DNA from: Semisulcospira habei | Lineage: Eukaryota; Mollusca; Gastropoda; Semisulcospiridae | Length of the DNA: 64,000 nucleotides | Direction of reading: 5' to 3' | Assembly: GCA_036245525.1 (NCBI GenBank) | Contig: BTPG01000006.1 | Location: 96,418,585 to 96,482,584 of the forward strand | Part shown: positions 23,601 through 36,700 of the stretch, in pieces | Layout of the letters: every line of letters starts with the position of its first letter | How positions within the stretch are numbered: the stretch's first letter is position 1 | The notes under the pieces: generated by a model | Database searches by the model: none | What the model was told of the DNA's origin: nothing | The model's input: only the letters and a program-made list of their open reading frames with translations | Position numbers and translations under genes: made by a program

Positions 23601-24738
23601 AGGCACATGAGAATCATGTCGGTGTTGTTACAATAATGTAGACAAAGGAGTTACCACACTACACAGATAAAATGATGAAAATTGTACTAGTAATACATTA
23701 TGCATGTGTAACTAATCTGCACTGCAGGATTGATACTAAATTATGATTGTCAGCTTCTCTGGAGTTAACATTGCTTTAGGTGCATTCACCTCCCTAAAAG
23801 TGAATTTATGTTTAGTAATAGAAAGAAATAAGAGAAAGCACGCACCTGTCTGTGTTTGTTCAACGGCTGGGTGTACTGACAAGGGGGGGGCTCCAAAAAT
23901 GACTTCTGATCGTCTTCAGTTTTCACACCGCGGCGTTCCTCAGCCATTTCACTTCGTTTCAGTGGATTTTTTCTTTAGAAATTTTTTAATTTCCGTCCGA
24001 GATGCAACGGCTGATACAGGGTATTCATAAGTTGGACCTTTTCCTCTGACGAAGTGCTTCGAGCAAGATGTATTTCGTCACTTTCAGTCTCTGTGTTAAA
24101 TCTGACGGTCTCCCGCAGAGATTTACCCATCTTCGGCACTTTTCAAACTCTTTAGAAGATTTTGGAAATGAAATCCAGTCAACACCTTCTATATATGACC
24201 TATCTTTGTGCCTTGAATCTTTTGCAGACACTGTAACAGCGGTGTTTGTTCACCATTGCGCGAACTTACCGCTATGAAATAGTACCGACTGAAGATGAGC
24301 AGTGAACGCTTCGGTAAGGTCCTGAAATACAGGGGCTACGCGACGGACTTAACCCGTTTGGCCTGGAGGGGGGCGTCCACGAAGGCGGAAGCCTTCTTCT
24401 TGCATGGCGGAGAAGGTGGGCACAAGGCCGGAGGCAGAATGCTCGCAATCACCAGGGCAGTGTCCTGTAAGGAGTGGCACGTCTCACCGCCCGGGGCATT
24501 GGGAGCCAAGCAGGGGTCCGGGCTGTGTGGGGAGGAGCCAGAGGGGGGGCAGGGAACTTGCAGGCGAAGAGTGGAAGTCCCTGGAGAACATGGTCGACGC
24601 GGAGTCGACCAGGTGCAGGCTATGGGCCTCCACCTCGCTCGCCGAGGCCGATCACCAGGAAGAGGCGGGGCTGCTGTGAGGGGTCCGGCAGCGGGCAAGC
24701 CAGGACGCAGACTGGGAAGTAGGGCGCAGGAGTGACCT

Positions 24739-24777
<39 letters not shown>

Positions 24778-27700
24778 GGCCAGAGGGGGTAGTCCTCAAG
24801 ACGATGCGACCGCCTAAGAGACGCGTCGGAGGTAGGGGAAAGGTGTCTCACCTGTGGGCTTTCCCGTCGCCCAATAATACACCAGTGCGGCGAGGAGCCG
24901 CTAAAGCCCAAGGCAGGCTAGTCATGAACGGGGCTGTGTCGTCGAGTGCCCGAGCGCTGGTCCCAGGAGGGGGAGGGCCGCCTCGGGGAGTGAAAGTCTC
25001 GCCTTCAGGCTTGGCCCCTGCGGGGAAGGACTGGCCTAGAGCTGCTGGTCCTTGACGCTGGCCGCGAGGGGCTCTCAGGGGTTGCGCTAGGGTGGCGCGC
25101 GCGACGTTTCTCCTGCCTCATAGTTCGCGCACGTTGGGGTCGTGCGCTGGAACGGGCTCCCACCAAGCTGCTTACACTGTCGGCTGGCGGAGGCAGCAAG
25201 GTCTGCCGCGGACCAAGCTCCTGCACAGAGCAGGTGGAGACGACCGGAGCAACAAGCCGCAGAGGGATAGCCCGGCGAGATGACAGTCCCTCACTGTCCG
25301 AGGTCGCCGGGTCATCCCATCTAGTGGCCGCGCGGGATCCCTGGCAGCCTCTGTGCGCTCCTGCTGATAGAATCCCCACAGCTGAGACAAGCCCTGCTCT
25401 TTCCAAGAGGAGCACGTCTCGCAAGTCCGAGCCGAAGAGCAGCCGGAACAGGGGAGGCAAAGGTCGTGCGTGTCGCTTGGCCACTGGAAGTTCCTACACT
25501 TACCACAGGACTTTATCTGTGCACTGTAACTGCCACTGCCAGGCAGAATTATAGCTTGCCGGCCGTAGGCATTAACCGAGGCCTTACCTCGCTATATCCA
25601 GAGCGACGACCGTTAGGGAAGCCACGTAATCCAAAACCACTACACCAACACCAAAAACCAACGTCAAAACACCAACGCAGCCGAAGATATCCGTCGAAGG
25701 CTGAACACGGTAATCCGTTCACGGTGAAGCTAAGAATAAGACTGGTGTGACTACATTGCTTACGTTGGTTGGTAAGGGAGACTACCCATGTATCATGGTA
25801 ACACCTTCTCAAGGTTAGCGTCCCTTGTTGTGTATGTATACACAATGGTGTTAGGCTGAAATCGGTGTATCTTCCTAATAGTAATGCCATCGTTAAGGAG
25901 TTTGAAGAAACAAAAGAAACAGTGTAAATAATGAACCATTTCTGCTTGACTTACATACATCCCTTGTCCATTGTACTGCGGACACCCGGCAATACTATCC
26001 ACATGCTCCCCTGAGTGTTCAACCAGAAGCTCAGTTCGGAATGGACTCTGTGTGCTGTTTTTTCCTGCTCTCAAAACTGTCATCAGCGATTTGCCATCCA
26101 TGCCCTCAGGAATAGCTTGCCCTGACAGATCAATGAAGGTTGGCCCAAGGTCAATATTCATGGCATTCTCCTGCAACAACATTGCCAGTGCATGTTAAAC
26201 CATGCCTGGTGTTGATTTAATATGAGCCAAAACTTACCTTTCACACACAAGTTCTGGCTCCATGGCTCTGCCTCGGCATCTTAACTACATGTGAAAAGCA
26301 CGTCTAGGCTCATAAATCATCACCATCATCCCACTGTCTTATGATCTCTGTTTCATGTCATGCCAGTTGGACAGCCGGATGGACTTGACAGAGTCAGTAG
26401 CATTAAGTACTTGGGTACTATCTTTGACAACAAACTCTCATGGAATGAAAACACCAAGGTCATTGTGAAGAAAGGTCAGCAGTGGTTATACTTTATACAT
26501 AAACTTAATTCGTTTTCAGTGGACAAGAGAATTTTGTTCTTATCTTTCATTGAAAGTGTGTTGTCTTTTCTCTTATCTGTTGGCATTCCAACGTGAGTAT
26601 CAAAAACAAACTTGAGCTGGACAAGATCGTAAGGGTTGCATCAATATAATCATTGGTGAAAATCAAAGAAGCTTGCAGTGTTTTGTAGAGAGGCAAACAG
26701 TGAAAAAGGCATACTGTATTTTGGGTAGCAATGATCATGTTGTGACCACCGAGTTTGACCGTCTCCTCTCAGGACATTGGTTCCACTGTCCAGCATGGAA
26801 GACAAACAGATGGAAATTTTCTTTTGTCCCTACTGCAATGCGTCTATTAATGACTCCAGAGTGTGTGTGTGCACACACACACTTGTATTATGTAGCAGCA
26901 AATCTTGAACTTTTCTTTCTGTAAATGTGCTTTTCTGCGAGAGTTTTCTTTCACAAGTGATTATGCCAGAAACGTTTTTTCTTTATCTTTCTTTTTTTAT
27001 TACTATTTTTTTCTAATTAATGTTTTCTTTCTCTTTAAATTTCTAGTTATCAATTTTTATTATTTTCATTAAATATATTTTTTATTTCATTTATTATTAT
27101 ATTTTCTTGTTTCATTTAGTTCTTTTTTTTTTATAATTTAACCATTATCATTTCCTTAAATTAATTTACATTTTTACAGTTTTATAGCTGTGCATTATGT
27201 GGTGTAGTAATGTGAGCTGATGTGTGCATATAGGTTTTTATTAGTGTTGTACTGTTTTAAATACTTACATTACTGTCATTAGACAGAATTGTTTGTATCA
27301 TTATTGTGTGTATATTTTAATGTAAAATTTTGTGTATATTCAAGTCATTGAGCCTGTCAGACCATTTTAATTCACCTAGCGGGATGAATAAAGTTGACTA
27401 AATTGAACTGAATTGAACTGAACAGAGCCTATACACTAGGGCTTTCATTTTATGACGCATTAAAACTCAAAATCACGTACTGAAAATGTAACTAAGGGGT
27501 AGTCAGACGCACTAAAATTCAGTGCATCTGTGTCCGAGATGCATCATCCTTGCACCACCGTGCATAACCTAACAGAGGTAGGTGACAGTTATTCTATATA
27601 TTTAGTGACGGGTTGGTTCGTTTAGCCACTTGCTTGGTCGCAGCTGCGTTCAGAATCACCCTGACTCCGGGGTCCGCGCGAGTGTAACTGGACGGGCAAA

Positions 27701-30700
27701 CTGTGGTGTCAGCATGTTATTACAACGTGCGCGCTACATGTTGAACGCGTTATTTGCTGTGACGTCTGAGGGGACATCCAAATTAGTATGCATAGATAGG
27801 TCTTACCATCAGGTATCTCTGTACCAAGTTTGGGTTTGAAGTTGTAAATAGTATTCGAGAAAAAACATCTTTTGTCAAAATATGGCTATTTTGCACCTAT
27901 TTGCTCAGCTCTTGTGACCCTTGACCTTTCCGAGGGATCAACCAAATTTGTACATAATAGAAAGGTATCTTTGTACCAAGTTTGGGTTTGAAGTTGTGAA
28001 TAGCATTGGAGAAAAAATAAATTATGTCAAAATATAGCTATTTTGGACCTATTTCCTGATCCCCTGTGACGTTGGCCTTTGTGAGCGGTCACTCAAATTG
28101 GTATGTTTAGGAAGGTCTTACCACAAAGTATCCTTGGGCCAAGTTTGAAGAATGTGGCTTAAATAGTCTCCGAGGAAATGCCAATGTTAAAGTTTACCAC
28201 AGACGATGGCAGACGACCACTGGCCCAAAACATACTCACTTTTGCTTCGCACGTGAGCCAAAAATGTATTTTTTTCTAAAATGTATTTTTTAAAAAAATA
28301 CTTACCGATGGCATAACTAATAGGGAGGTACACTTAATTACCGATTTCAGCCTAAGCATCCATTGTGTACACTACACAACCAGGGAGGTACTCCAGGAGT
28401 TGTTACCAAGAAACCCTGAGTGGCCTCTCTCCCCTTCCTATCTGGTCACATGATCGGGAGTTTCCCACCAGTCTTTTGCCTTAGCTCAATAGCGGCAAGC
28501 GGGACAGGAGGGAGGGACCTCCGAGTCATGCTGTTGGGACCTCCGAGTCATGCCATCGGTAAGTATTTTTTGAAAAAATACATTTTAGAGAAAAACACAT
28601 TTGTTTTCTCAAAAACTCTTACCTATGGCATGACTAATAAGAAGAATAGTGAATAGGAGGTGGGTGCTGCCTATAACACAATACCCCCAAGCAAAAATTC
28701 GCAATTAAACTGCACTCCCCATGCATTGGGTTATCGAGGCCCCCCACACGCGCCCACTCCCGACGATTTCAGCTAGGCGTATCTAAGGAGCCTAAGGCGC
28801 CCGGAGGGAGTGCTGCGCCGCCGAGATGTCCCCCACCAGGGCCTGGTTGGCACGCTGACCGAATAGGTCCCTCAGGTAGAATTGGGCGAAGGTGGATTCC
28901 GCCCGCCAGCCCACGGCCGCCACAATGTCGCGTACTGCACAGTTGCGGTCAAATGCGATGCTCGTTGCCACTACCCTCACTTCGTGTGCCCGTATGCGCA
29001 TCGTCTTTGCTCTCTCTGGGGAGAGTTCTGCGTATGCAGACCGGATGACCCAGTGTAGCCAGGACGAGATCGTCTGTGCGGAGATATCACGTCTGCCCGG
29101 GGCCAAGGGCAGGAAAAGGCGGACACGCCCTCGTCTGAGTGGCTTAGTTCTGCGCAGGTAAATTCGCTGCGCTCGGACCGGGTCCTGCTGACGGGATTCC
29201 CGGGACTTGTCCGTACGTCTGAGGGGGCGTATCGTTATGACCTGTGGAGCGGCTGCGGGTGGGCGATTCTTGGCCAAGAAGGACTGGTCGATGAGGAGCT
29301 GCACCGAACCATTGGCCCTGAACTGCAGATAGGCGGGGCGCACTGAGAGCGCATGTAACTCGCTCACCCGGGATGCTGTGGTGGGAGCCAACAGGAAGCA
29401 TGTCTTCCTGGTTAGGTCGCTCAACCATGCCAAGGGGAGAGGTTCGAAGCAGTCCGAGTTGAGCCACGTCAATACCCAAGCCAAGTCCCAGCGCGGGATC
29501 AGCGAGCGCGAGACCGGCCACTGAAGGTCTAGGTGCGCCATCAAGTCCGAGAGGTCCTTGCAGGCCCCTGGGTCTGGCCAGCCCAAATGGCAGTAAGTGT
29601 CTGCAATCATGGCCAAGTACCCCCCTGATGGTGAGGGGGGTAAGGTTCCGTTGGACGAAGAGCCATAGAAAGAACTCTATGGGGCATAGTCAGATCCATA
29701 GGGGAGAGCTGCTGGGCAGCGCACCAAGACTGCAGGACTCTCCGTTTGCCCTGGTAAACGTTCCAGGTGAAAGCTCTGCGAGCTGCTGAGATAGCTGCCA
29801 CCACTGCACTAGAGAAGCCTCTTGCGGCGAGGGCCTGCCGCACAACCTCCAAGCGTGAAGGAGAAAATGCTCCGGGCATGGATGGTAAAGACTCTGCTAG
29901 GGCTGTTTGAGCATGCGGGGGGTGGGGAGACGCAAGGGGGCATCTGTGGCCGGGTTCAGGAGGTCGGTGGTCCAACTCTTGGTCCAGCTGAATGGCGCCA
30001 CCAACAGAAGCACTGTGTTGAGGCCCCAGAGCTTCTGGAGGACTTTGGGTACCAGAACGGATGGCGGATACGCGTACGCCAGCAGGTCCTCCCAAGGCAT
30101 GGAGAGAGCGTCTACCACCCAGGCCAGGGAATCCGGAATGGGTGAGACAAAAAGGGGGAGCTGCTTGTTCCACCTTGTGGTGAAGAGGTCTATCATCAGC
30201 ATCTCCCAGCGGGTGCAGATGAGCTGAAAGATGTCCGGATGGAGCGACCACTCTGTGTGGAGAAGCTGGCCCCGCTATGACAGGGTGTCCGCGAGGACGT
30301 TTAGGTGGCCGGGGATGTGTCACGCTCGAAGAGTGATGCCGCGATCCCAGCACCACAGGAGAACTTGGTACAAGAGAATACAGAGAGAGGGCAATCGCGT
30401 CCCGCCTTGGTTCTGGATGTAGGCGACTACCGTGGCATTGTCGGATAGAACCAGGACAGCTTGGTGACAGAGACGAGTCTATCAGGTGACGAGGGCAAGC
30501 CACAGGGCCTTCAACTCCAGCCAGTTGATGTGTCTGCCGACGTGATCTTGCGGCCAACTGCCTGAGGCTGTGACGAACTCCCCAGCCGGTTAGGCTCGCA
30601 TCCGTGCAGATGGAGAGGTGAGGCGAGGGGGAGACGAGGGGAACCCCCCGATGCCAGCCAGAAAGTATCCGTCCAACACTGGAGGTGAGGCGTGACCAAC

Positions 30701-33700
30701 AGAGACACTGGAACCAGGACCACTAGATCGCTAGAGGACGGGCGCCAGTGATGCAACTGGACCGGCCTGGAGTAGAGCCTGCCGAGGGGCAGGAGGTCCA
30801 CTGCTGCGCTGAAGAGTCCCAGGAGTTGGAGCCAAACCCTGGCCGGAACCGCCTCCGCACGCGAGACTTGGAGCACCAGTGCTGCCAGCTTCTGAATCCG
30901 CGCCTCGGGGAGCCATACTCAGTTGAGGTCGGTCAGGAATTTCATACCGAGGTGGATGAATCAGCAAGACAGCACGAGGTCCGACTTGCCCATGTTGGCC
31001 AGGAAACCGAGCTGGCGGAGGAGGGTGAGCTGCAAGTACCTGTCCCTTTCCAGAGCGGCGGCAACCTGATTCCGGAGAAGCAGATCATCTAGGTAGTTGG
31101 AAGATGGGCTTGAGGACGACTGGCGGAACCTGGTGACGACCGCATCAATGATCCTGGTGAAAACTCAAGGGCTGAGGGTGAGGCCGAAAGGGGAGCGCCC
31201 GGAACTGATACACCACTCCACGGAATGCGAAACGAAGATACCGTCGGGAGGCCGGGTGCACGGGAACGTGCAAGTACGCGTCCGCCAGGTCAAGACTCAA
31301 TGCAAAGTCTAGTGATTGGATCAACGCCCTCAGGGCCCTGGCCGTCTCCATCCAGAAGTAACGAGCAGAGATGTATATATTGAGCGCCGAGAGGTCTATG
31401 ACGGGACGGGACGCCACTTGCCGCCGGGCTTGAGGACAAGGAAGAGTCGGATGTAGAATGTCGGGGAGTCATGTCGAGAGACCATCTCCATGGCGGACTT
31501 CAGAAGCAGAGCGGCAACTCTGCCGTGAAGAGCGTCTGCTTTGAGCCGGTCGATCGGGACTCTGGTCCAGAGAGGGGAGCGCCGCAGAGGAGGAGGGGAC
31601 CAAAATGAGACTAGGAGGCCCTCTCAGATCGTAGAGAGGACCCAAGGGTCGTCCGGCAGCAGCGAGCGCCATGCGTCGCTGTGCAGAGCTAGACTCCTAC
31701 CGACTGGAGACCCTGCAGAGAGCGGCGGGGGCAGGTGCAGGGGGGAGTCAGAGGGCCTTCCTCCAGTCCTCCGGGTGGGCTTGGGCCAGAAGGGAGTCGG
31801 GGCTGGGAAGGAGCGGGAGCGGCTGACAGCTGAGGTATGAGAGGAGAAGCGGGCGCCCCTGGAGAAGGGACAAGCAGCGGGTCTAGCGGGTCTAGCGGTC
31901 CACAAGGTGCGACACACTACTGCCTTGCGGGCAGCCTGAAAGCGGGAGGGAGCGGCGCAGGTGGGCCAGATGTCCTTGGACGCGTCCTTGACCGACTGCC
32001 AGGTGGGTCCAAAGAGCCACGCACCTCCGAGCGGAGCTTGGCGGAGCTGTGTCTTCACCGACGCTGGGAGGTCGGAACAATCGCGGAGGACAACGTCTCG
32101 GTGCATCAGGTCGCAATTAGCCGCAGCGGCCATGGCGTTCACGGAGGTATGGTACGCAATCCAGTTAGCAGCCACCACCAAAGTGAGGATGTCTCCCAAA
32201 AGAGTTATTTGGGTTTAACGCCAAGCAGGCGACTAAGGCCATCTCATGGCGATCTCCCAAAAGAGGCGAAATAGAGGGGTGCCAGGCATCTTCCACTCGT
32301 CTCACCATGGCCTGCGTCACCAGGTCCAAGAAGCCAGCACAGGTCAGAGCATTGCGGACGAGGATGGCTGTCTTGTCCAGTCCTTGCGGCATCCAGACCT
32401 GAAGGGATCTGTAGCCGCCCGCCTGTAGTTCCGCCGCGACATCCACTGCTGGATGGGGGCAAGCGAAGGCCTGGGAATGTCCAGCGTACCAGCACTGGCG
32501 AAATGAGATTTCCAACCCCTCAGGCCACTTGGAGTCCGCGAAGAAGCTGGAGTCTCTGAAGGAGCCCTGCTGTAGGTGCGCCGAAAAGGCCTCCATGAGA
32601 TCCCGGAACCCTGGGGGCTGGGGGAGGGACTTGAACCTCTTGGTTTGACTGGGGGCATCCACAGACGCGGAGGCTTTCCTCTTGAGAGGGGGAGACGGTG
32701 GGCAGGAGTACGGTGGAAGAACAGACGAAATCAGCCACGCGGCTTCATCTAAGGTCCGCAGAGTCTCCATGCTCGGGGCAACGAAGGCAGCCAGGGTCGA
32801 GGAGCTGCCGGAAGGCCGAGAGTCCGTGGTCGCGGACCGGCGATCATCCAAGAGTAGGGCCAAGACGGAATCCTCTGGCAGTAGACTCAGGGCCTCATCA
32901 TCGTTGAGAGACACCAACCGCCGGAAGGGAAGCCGCGTCCCGACCATGGAAAGGGTACTGCCGTAGGGTTGCACGCGCACGTCATGGGAGCAAACTTTGG
33001 AGGTGGGGACATCCCTTGCAACACGCCGCCGACGCTCGGCGATCGAGGGGGAAGAAGGGCGGCTCCCCTGAGTGCTGCTCTGATGAGGCGGGGGGCTGTG
33101 AACCATAGGAGAACGCTCCCTCAGGGTGCGGCAGACTGAACGATCACGGCGGTGAGAGGACCGACAGCTACTGGGGGAACGATTGCGTCCACGTGAATCC
33201 GCCGTGAGAGCGCGTGTCCGCGTAAGGGGAGGAGTCCCGGGAACGGTCCCGCGCTGCCGTCGATGAGTGGAGACGCTTGTACGGGGAAGCACGCCAGGGG
33301 GAGCAAGAGGCCGTCTGTTTCCTCTGAGCGGCAATACTAGCAGAGCGATAGCCGAAGACGTGTGGGATCAGGAACTGTGCTTCCAGCTGTGTCTCACCTC
33401 CCGGTCTCATGACTCCAGCGGGTGGGGAGTTTCTGTGTGGCGGGGAACCTCCGAATAGGGAGAGTGCTGCTGCTTTCGAGGACGCACTGGCACGTCCTTA
33501 GAGGTGACATAATGACTGGGGGCGCTGTTGTTCACTGCGTTGCAGGGCGACCGAAGCTGCTGCCGGCCGCGCTCTGCCATGGAGCGGGCAGACAAAGTGC
33601 CAGTGGTCTCATCTGGGTGAGGAGGTCTGTCGTTCACCGTGTTACGGGGCGACCAAAGCCGCTGCCGGCCACGCTCCGCCATGGAGCTGGCAGACAAAGT

Positions 33701-36700
33701 CCCATAGGACACGTCCGGAACCGAAGAATGTTCAACCGCGTAGCGGGCGACCGAGGCTGCTGCCAGTCACGTTCTGTGGAGCGGGCAGGCCAGGTCCGAG
33801 AGGGCATGACTGGACCAGAGGAGGGCATGGCCCGGGGACCTGAAGATAGTACACGGGCCCCACAAGACGTTAACTCCAAGTCCGAGCATGCGCACCTGAC
33901 CATCCCTTCTGCAGTTGGAGGGGGAGTGGGTGTAGGAGTATAGACCTGGGAAGCCGCAGGTTGTTCACGCCGGTAAAATACCCACAGCTGTGACCATTGT
34001 TCCTCCACCCAGGTGACGCACATGTCACAAGTCTGCCCGGAGGCACAGCCGGAACAGGGGAGGCATACAGCATGGGTGTCGCTCGGTCACTGAAAAGCCC
34101 CACACTTCACGCAGGTCTTCACCTGTAAACTGCAACACAAAGCAAACATAAAAGGCGACCATGCGTGGCCACCCCCCGCGGCCACGCTAACCGAGTTCAT
34201 GAGCATTCGAGTCATTCCCGCCGAGCGAGTATCCACGGAAAGTGCCACAGCCCAGCCCGCCATCTTGCCAGCCACGTGGCATTAACCAAGGCCTTACCTT
34301 GCCATAGCTGCGAAGCCACCAGAAACCTTGCCAAGGTGGGCCACTACCCCTCAGGTAATCCAACAAGAAACACTTGCGCAGGTAAATCCAACGAAAGCAC
34401 AAGCTGTAATCCGTTTCAAAAACAGTCCATATCAAACATAGTCGAAGGAAATCCACGAAGACTGAAAACAACCGTCCTGGTGAGCTAAGCGTAAAAGACT
34501 GGCGGGAGACTCCCGATCACGTGACCGGATAGGGAGGCCACTCAGGGTTTCTTGGTAACGACTCCCTGGAGTCGCCTCCCTGGTTGTGTAGTGTACACAA
34601 CGGATGCTTAGGCTGAAATCGGTAGCTAAGTGTACCTTCCTATTAGTCATGCCATCGGTAAGAGTTTGGAGAAAACAAAGACTTGTGTAAAGATCAAAGG
34701 CATCCCTTAAAGAAATGTCCATTACCTGTGTTGCTTGCCCTGGCTTGATGCCAGGTCCACGGACCATGAGAGGGACACGGACGTCAAATTCATACAGCTG
34801 TCGCTTGTCATAGGATAAACCAAACTGACCTGAAACATTCATGAAAAATAATCTTCATAATATTTCCAGCAGTCTTGATTCAGATGTGATGTGCACAGAG
34901 GAAAGGCAAGTTAAAACAACAAATCAGGTCTCCAGTGCAGTCACAGCAGATGTTGCACTGAATCAGTGACACCAAGTCACATTTTCGTTCTAAATATCTA
35001 TGCAAGACACTAATATACCTAGGTGATATCCGTTGTCAGATGAGAAGAAGATGTATGTATCATCCAGCATGCCTTTCATCTGTAAAATGTTGACCACGTT
35101 CTCCACCATATCGTCCACTGACAGAAGCGTGCGCCACCTGCACACAGCAGCAGTTGTAAATTAACCCCTTTGTGTGAAAGAAGCAACTGTTTTAACTCAT
35201 TTCACCCTAAAGACACATTTCCAACATCTTGAAGGTGTCAACAAACAACTATGTACCAGCTGCTGGTGATGTATCGATAATTAATGGTAGTTCCAAATTA
35301 GCTTGCCACCATCAGGAGCCAATTGTTAATCTGGCACTACCCTTGAATTTATCATGGTTGATCCATCACTGGCTGTAGTGTGTTGGGGCCAAATGAGTTA
35401 AGTGTTTAACCTTTTGCCACCGTAGTCTGCCAGCTAGATTTTTTCCCCCGAGTGTATGCCTTACTTTGGCTCACTTCCCTGCTACCGTAGTAATTTTGAC
35501 ACATTTCATTGGCCTTGTCTGTTGTAAAAATCTTATCATACCCCAACATATTTGGTATCAGTGGAAAAAGCAATTCAAGGTGAACTCGTAGACACTATGC
35601 TGAAGAAAATATTTTGTAATGTTAAGATTTTACATGTGTATAAAGAAGATGGGGTAAGAAGCCAAAAATCAAAAACAGTTTCACACTAGGTTCTGAAAAC
35701 ATGCTGTTAGTGTATTAGTTAGCCAGTGTGAAAATTACAACTCACCTAGCATTCCAGAGACATATTCTAGTGTGTCACCAGTAAATAATCCAGAAAGAAA
35801 GGCACAACAGAAAAGTTTCTTCACACATAAAAGTTTTTACACCAAAATCCGCCATTTTTTTCGCACATGGGGACGTTTTGTATTAGAGCTTCTGATTCGT
35901 TGGTTTCAGCCCATACAAACAAGAAAAGTCACTCTACAAGTAAGGAAATGAGTGCTTGACATATTATAGTAGGTTGCTTCCCTTAGACCATACTGCCGGT
36001 ATTGCCTGTTATACTGGTATCCAGCGCACAAATGTGTGCGCCTCGTCGGCAATGGGAAACAAGGCCAGCGCACGTGTGCGTCCCTTTGGCAACGGAGCTT
36101 TGCTTGGGGCACACATGTGTGTTCCGTCGTCAAAAGGTTAAAGTACTGGTGACTGCATGCACAAAGGGGCAGGTCAACACATTCAGCTTCCAGTTCAAAA
36201 ATCCAAATCCAGACTTTGGAAGCTGACCTGAGGACTTGTTACAGTGCAGGAGACACATCATCCTAGGAAGTTCAAGGGTGGTTCTGCAACTAGATTGGCA
36301 CCTACAGTCTGTATAGGCAATAAGATAGTCTGGCACCACTACTAAACTGTCATGGCTGATTTGAAGCTTATTTAAGTGCATGTCTAATCATAATTAACCC
36401 TTTGACTTCTCAGCAGCAGTCAATCCTAGGTGCCAATTGTAAGGCATCATGCTGCCAGCCCTGGCATGTTTTACCAATCAATTAACCATGAGATGTTGAG
36501 ACTGTAAGAGTGAATGGCAATGTTATACATAGAGATATGTACCATTACATTACAGATGTGGCGTTTTCATTCCTAGAAAGACTGAGAGACTTACATTCTC
36601 AAAGTGAGCCCTAGTTCCCCAAAAGCACAGCTCTCAGGGAACTAGGGCTCACTTTGAGAATGTGAGTTGCGAGGTCTGTCTAGAAATAATATGATACCAA

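Larger units (their letters stand above)
19445..24330. mobile_element. ISL2EU-type DNA transposon remnant nested in DIRS B
   Basis: ISL2EU (IS4EU) transposons are known to encode a THAP/DDE transposase and a separate YqaJ-like nuclease. Both are present here in decayed form: YqaJ on plus (19720-20411), THAP on minus (23850-24270) and the transposase C-terminus on minus (22690-22925). The pair lies between the two DIRS B remnants. Terminal inverted repeats could not be fixed by eye, so the borders are approximate. Younger TTAA hairpin repeats fill 20757-21484. Confidence 0.65.
18057..25914 (-). mobile_element. DIRS-like element B, internally deleted, with nested insertions
   Basis: Left repeat (18096-18198), internal complementary region (18280-18377) and right repeat (25766-25896) match those of element C in structure, with 5' gag remains at 24336-25545 and a YR scrap at 19385-19440. 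The RT/RNase H region is absent. The interior holds a solo LTR and an ISL2EU-type transposon, so B is the oldest and most damaged of the four. It lies in intron 10 of copy 2, its right end about 40 bp from the exon-10 donor. Boundaries are set at AAA triplets by comparison of the ends with the internal junction. Confidence 0.8.
28262..34679 (-). mobile_element. DIRS-like element C, complete ends, decayed coding
   Basis: A 6.4-kb element with inverted ends (28302-28476 and 34493-34662), internal complementary region (28548-28643), gag, RT/RNase H and tyrosine recombinase in the DIRS order on the minus strand. Gag and RT carry several frameshifts; the YR catalytic part is open. It belongs to the same subfamily as B (end motif ATGCCATCGGTAAG). 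It lies in intron 9 of copy 2, ending about 46 bp from the exon-9 donor. No target duplication, as expected for DIRS. Confidence 0.92.

Noticed and set aside
24732..25055. Gly-rich plus-strand ORF
   Set aside because: Product of the G36 run in the decayed DIRS B gag.
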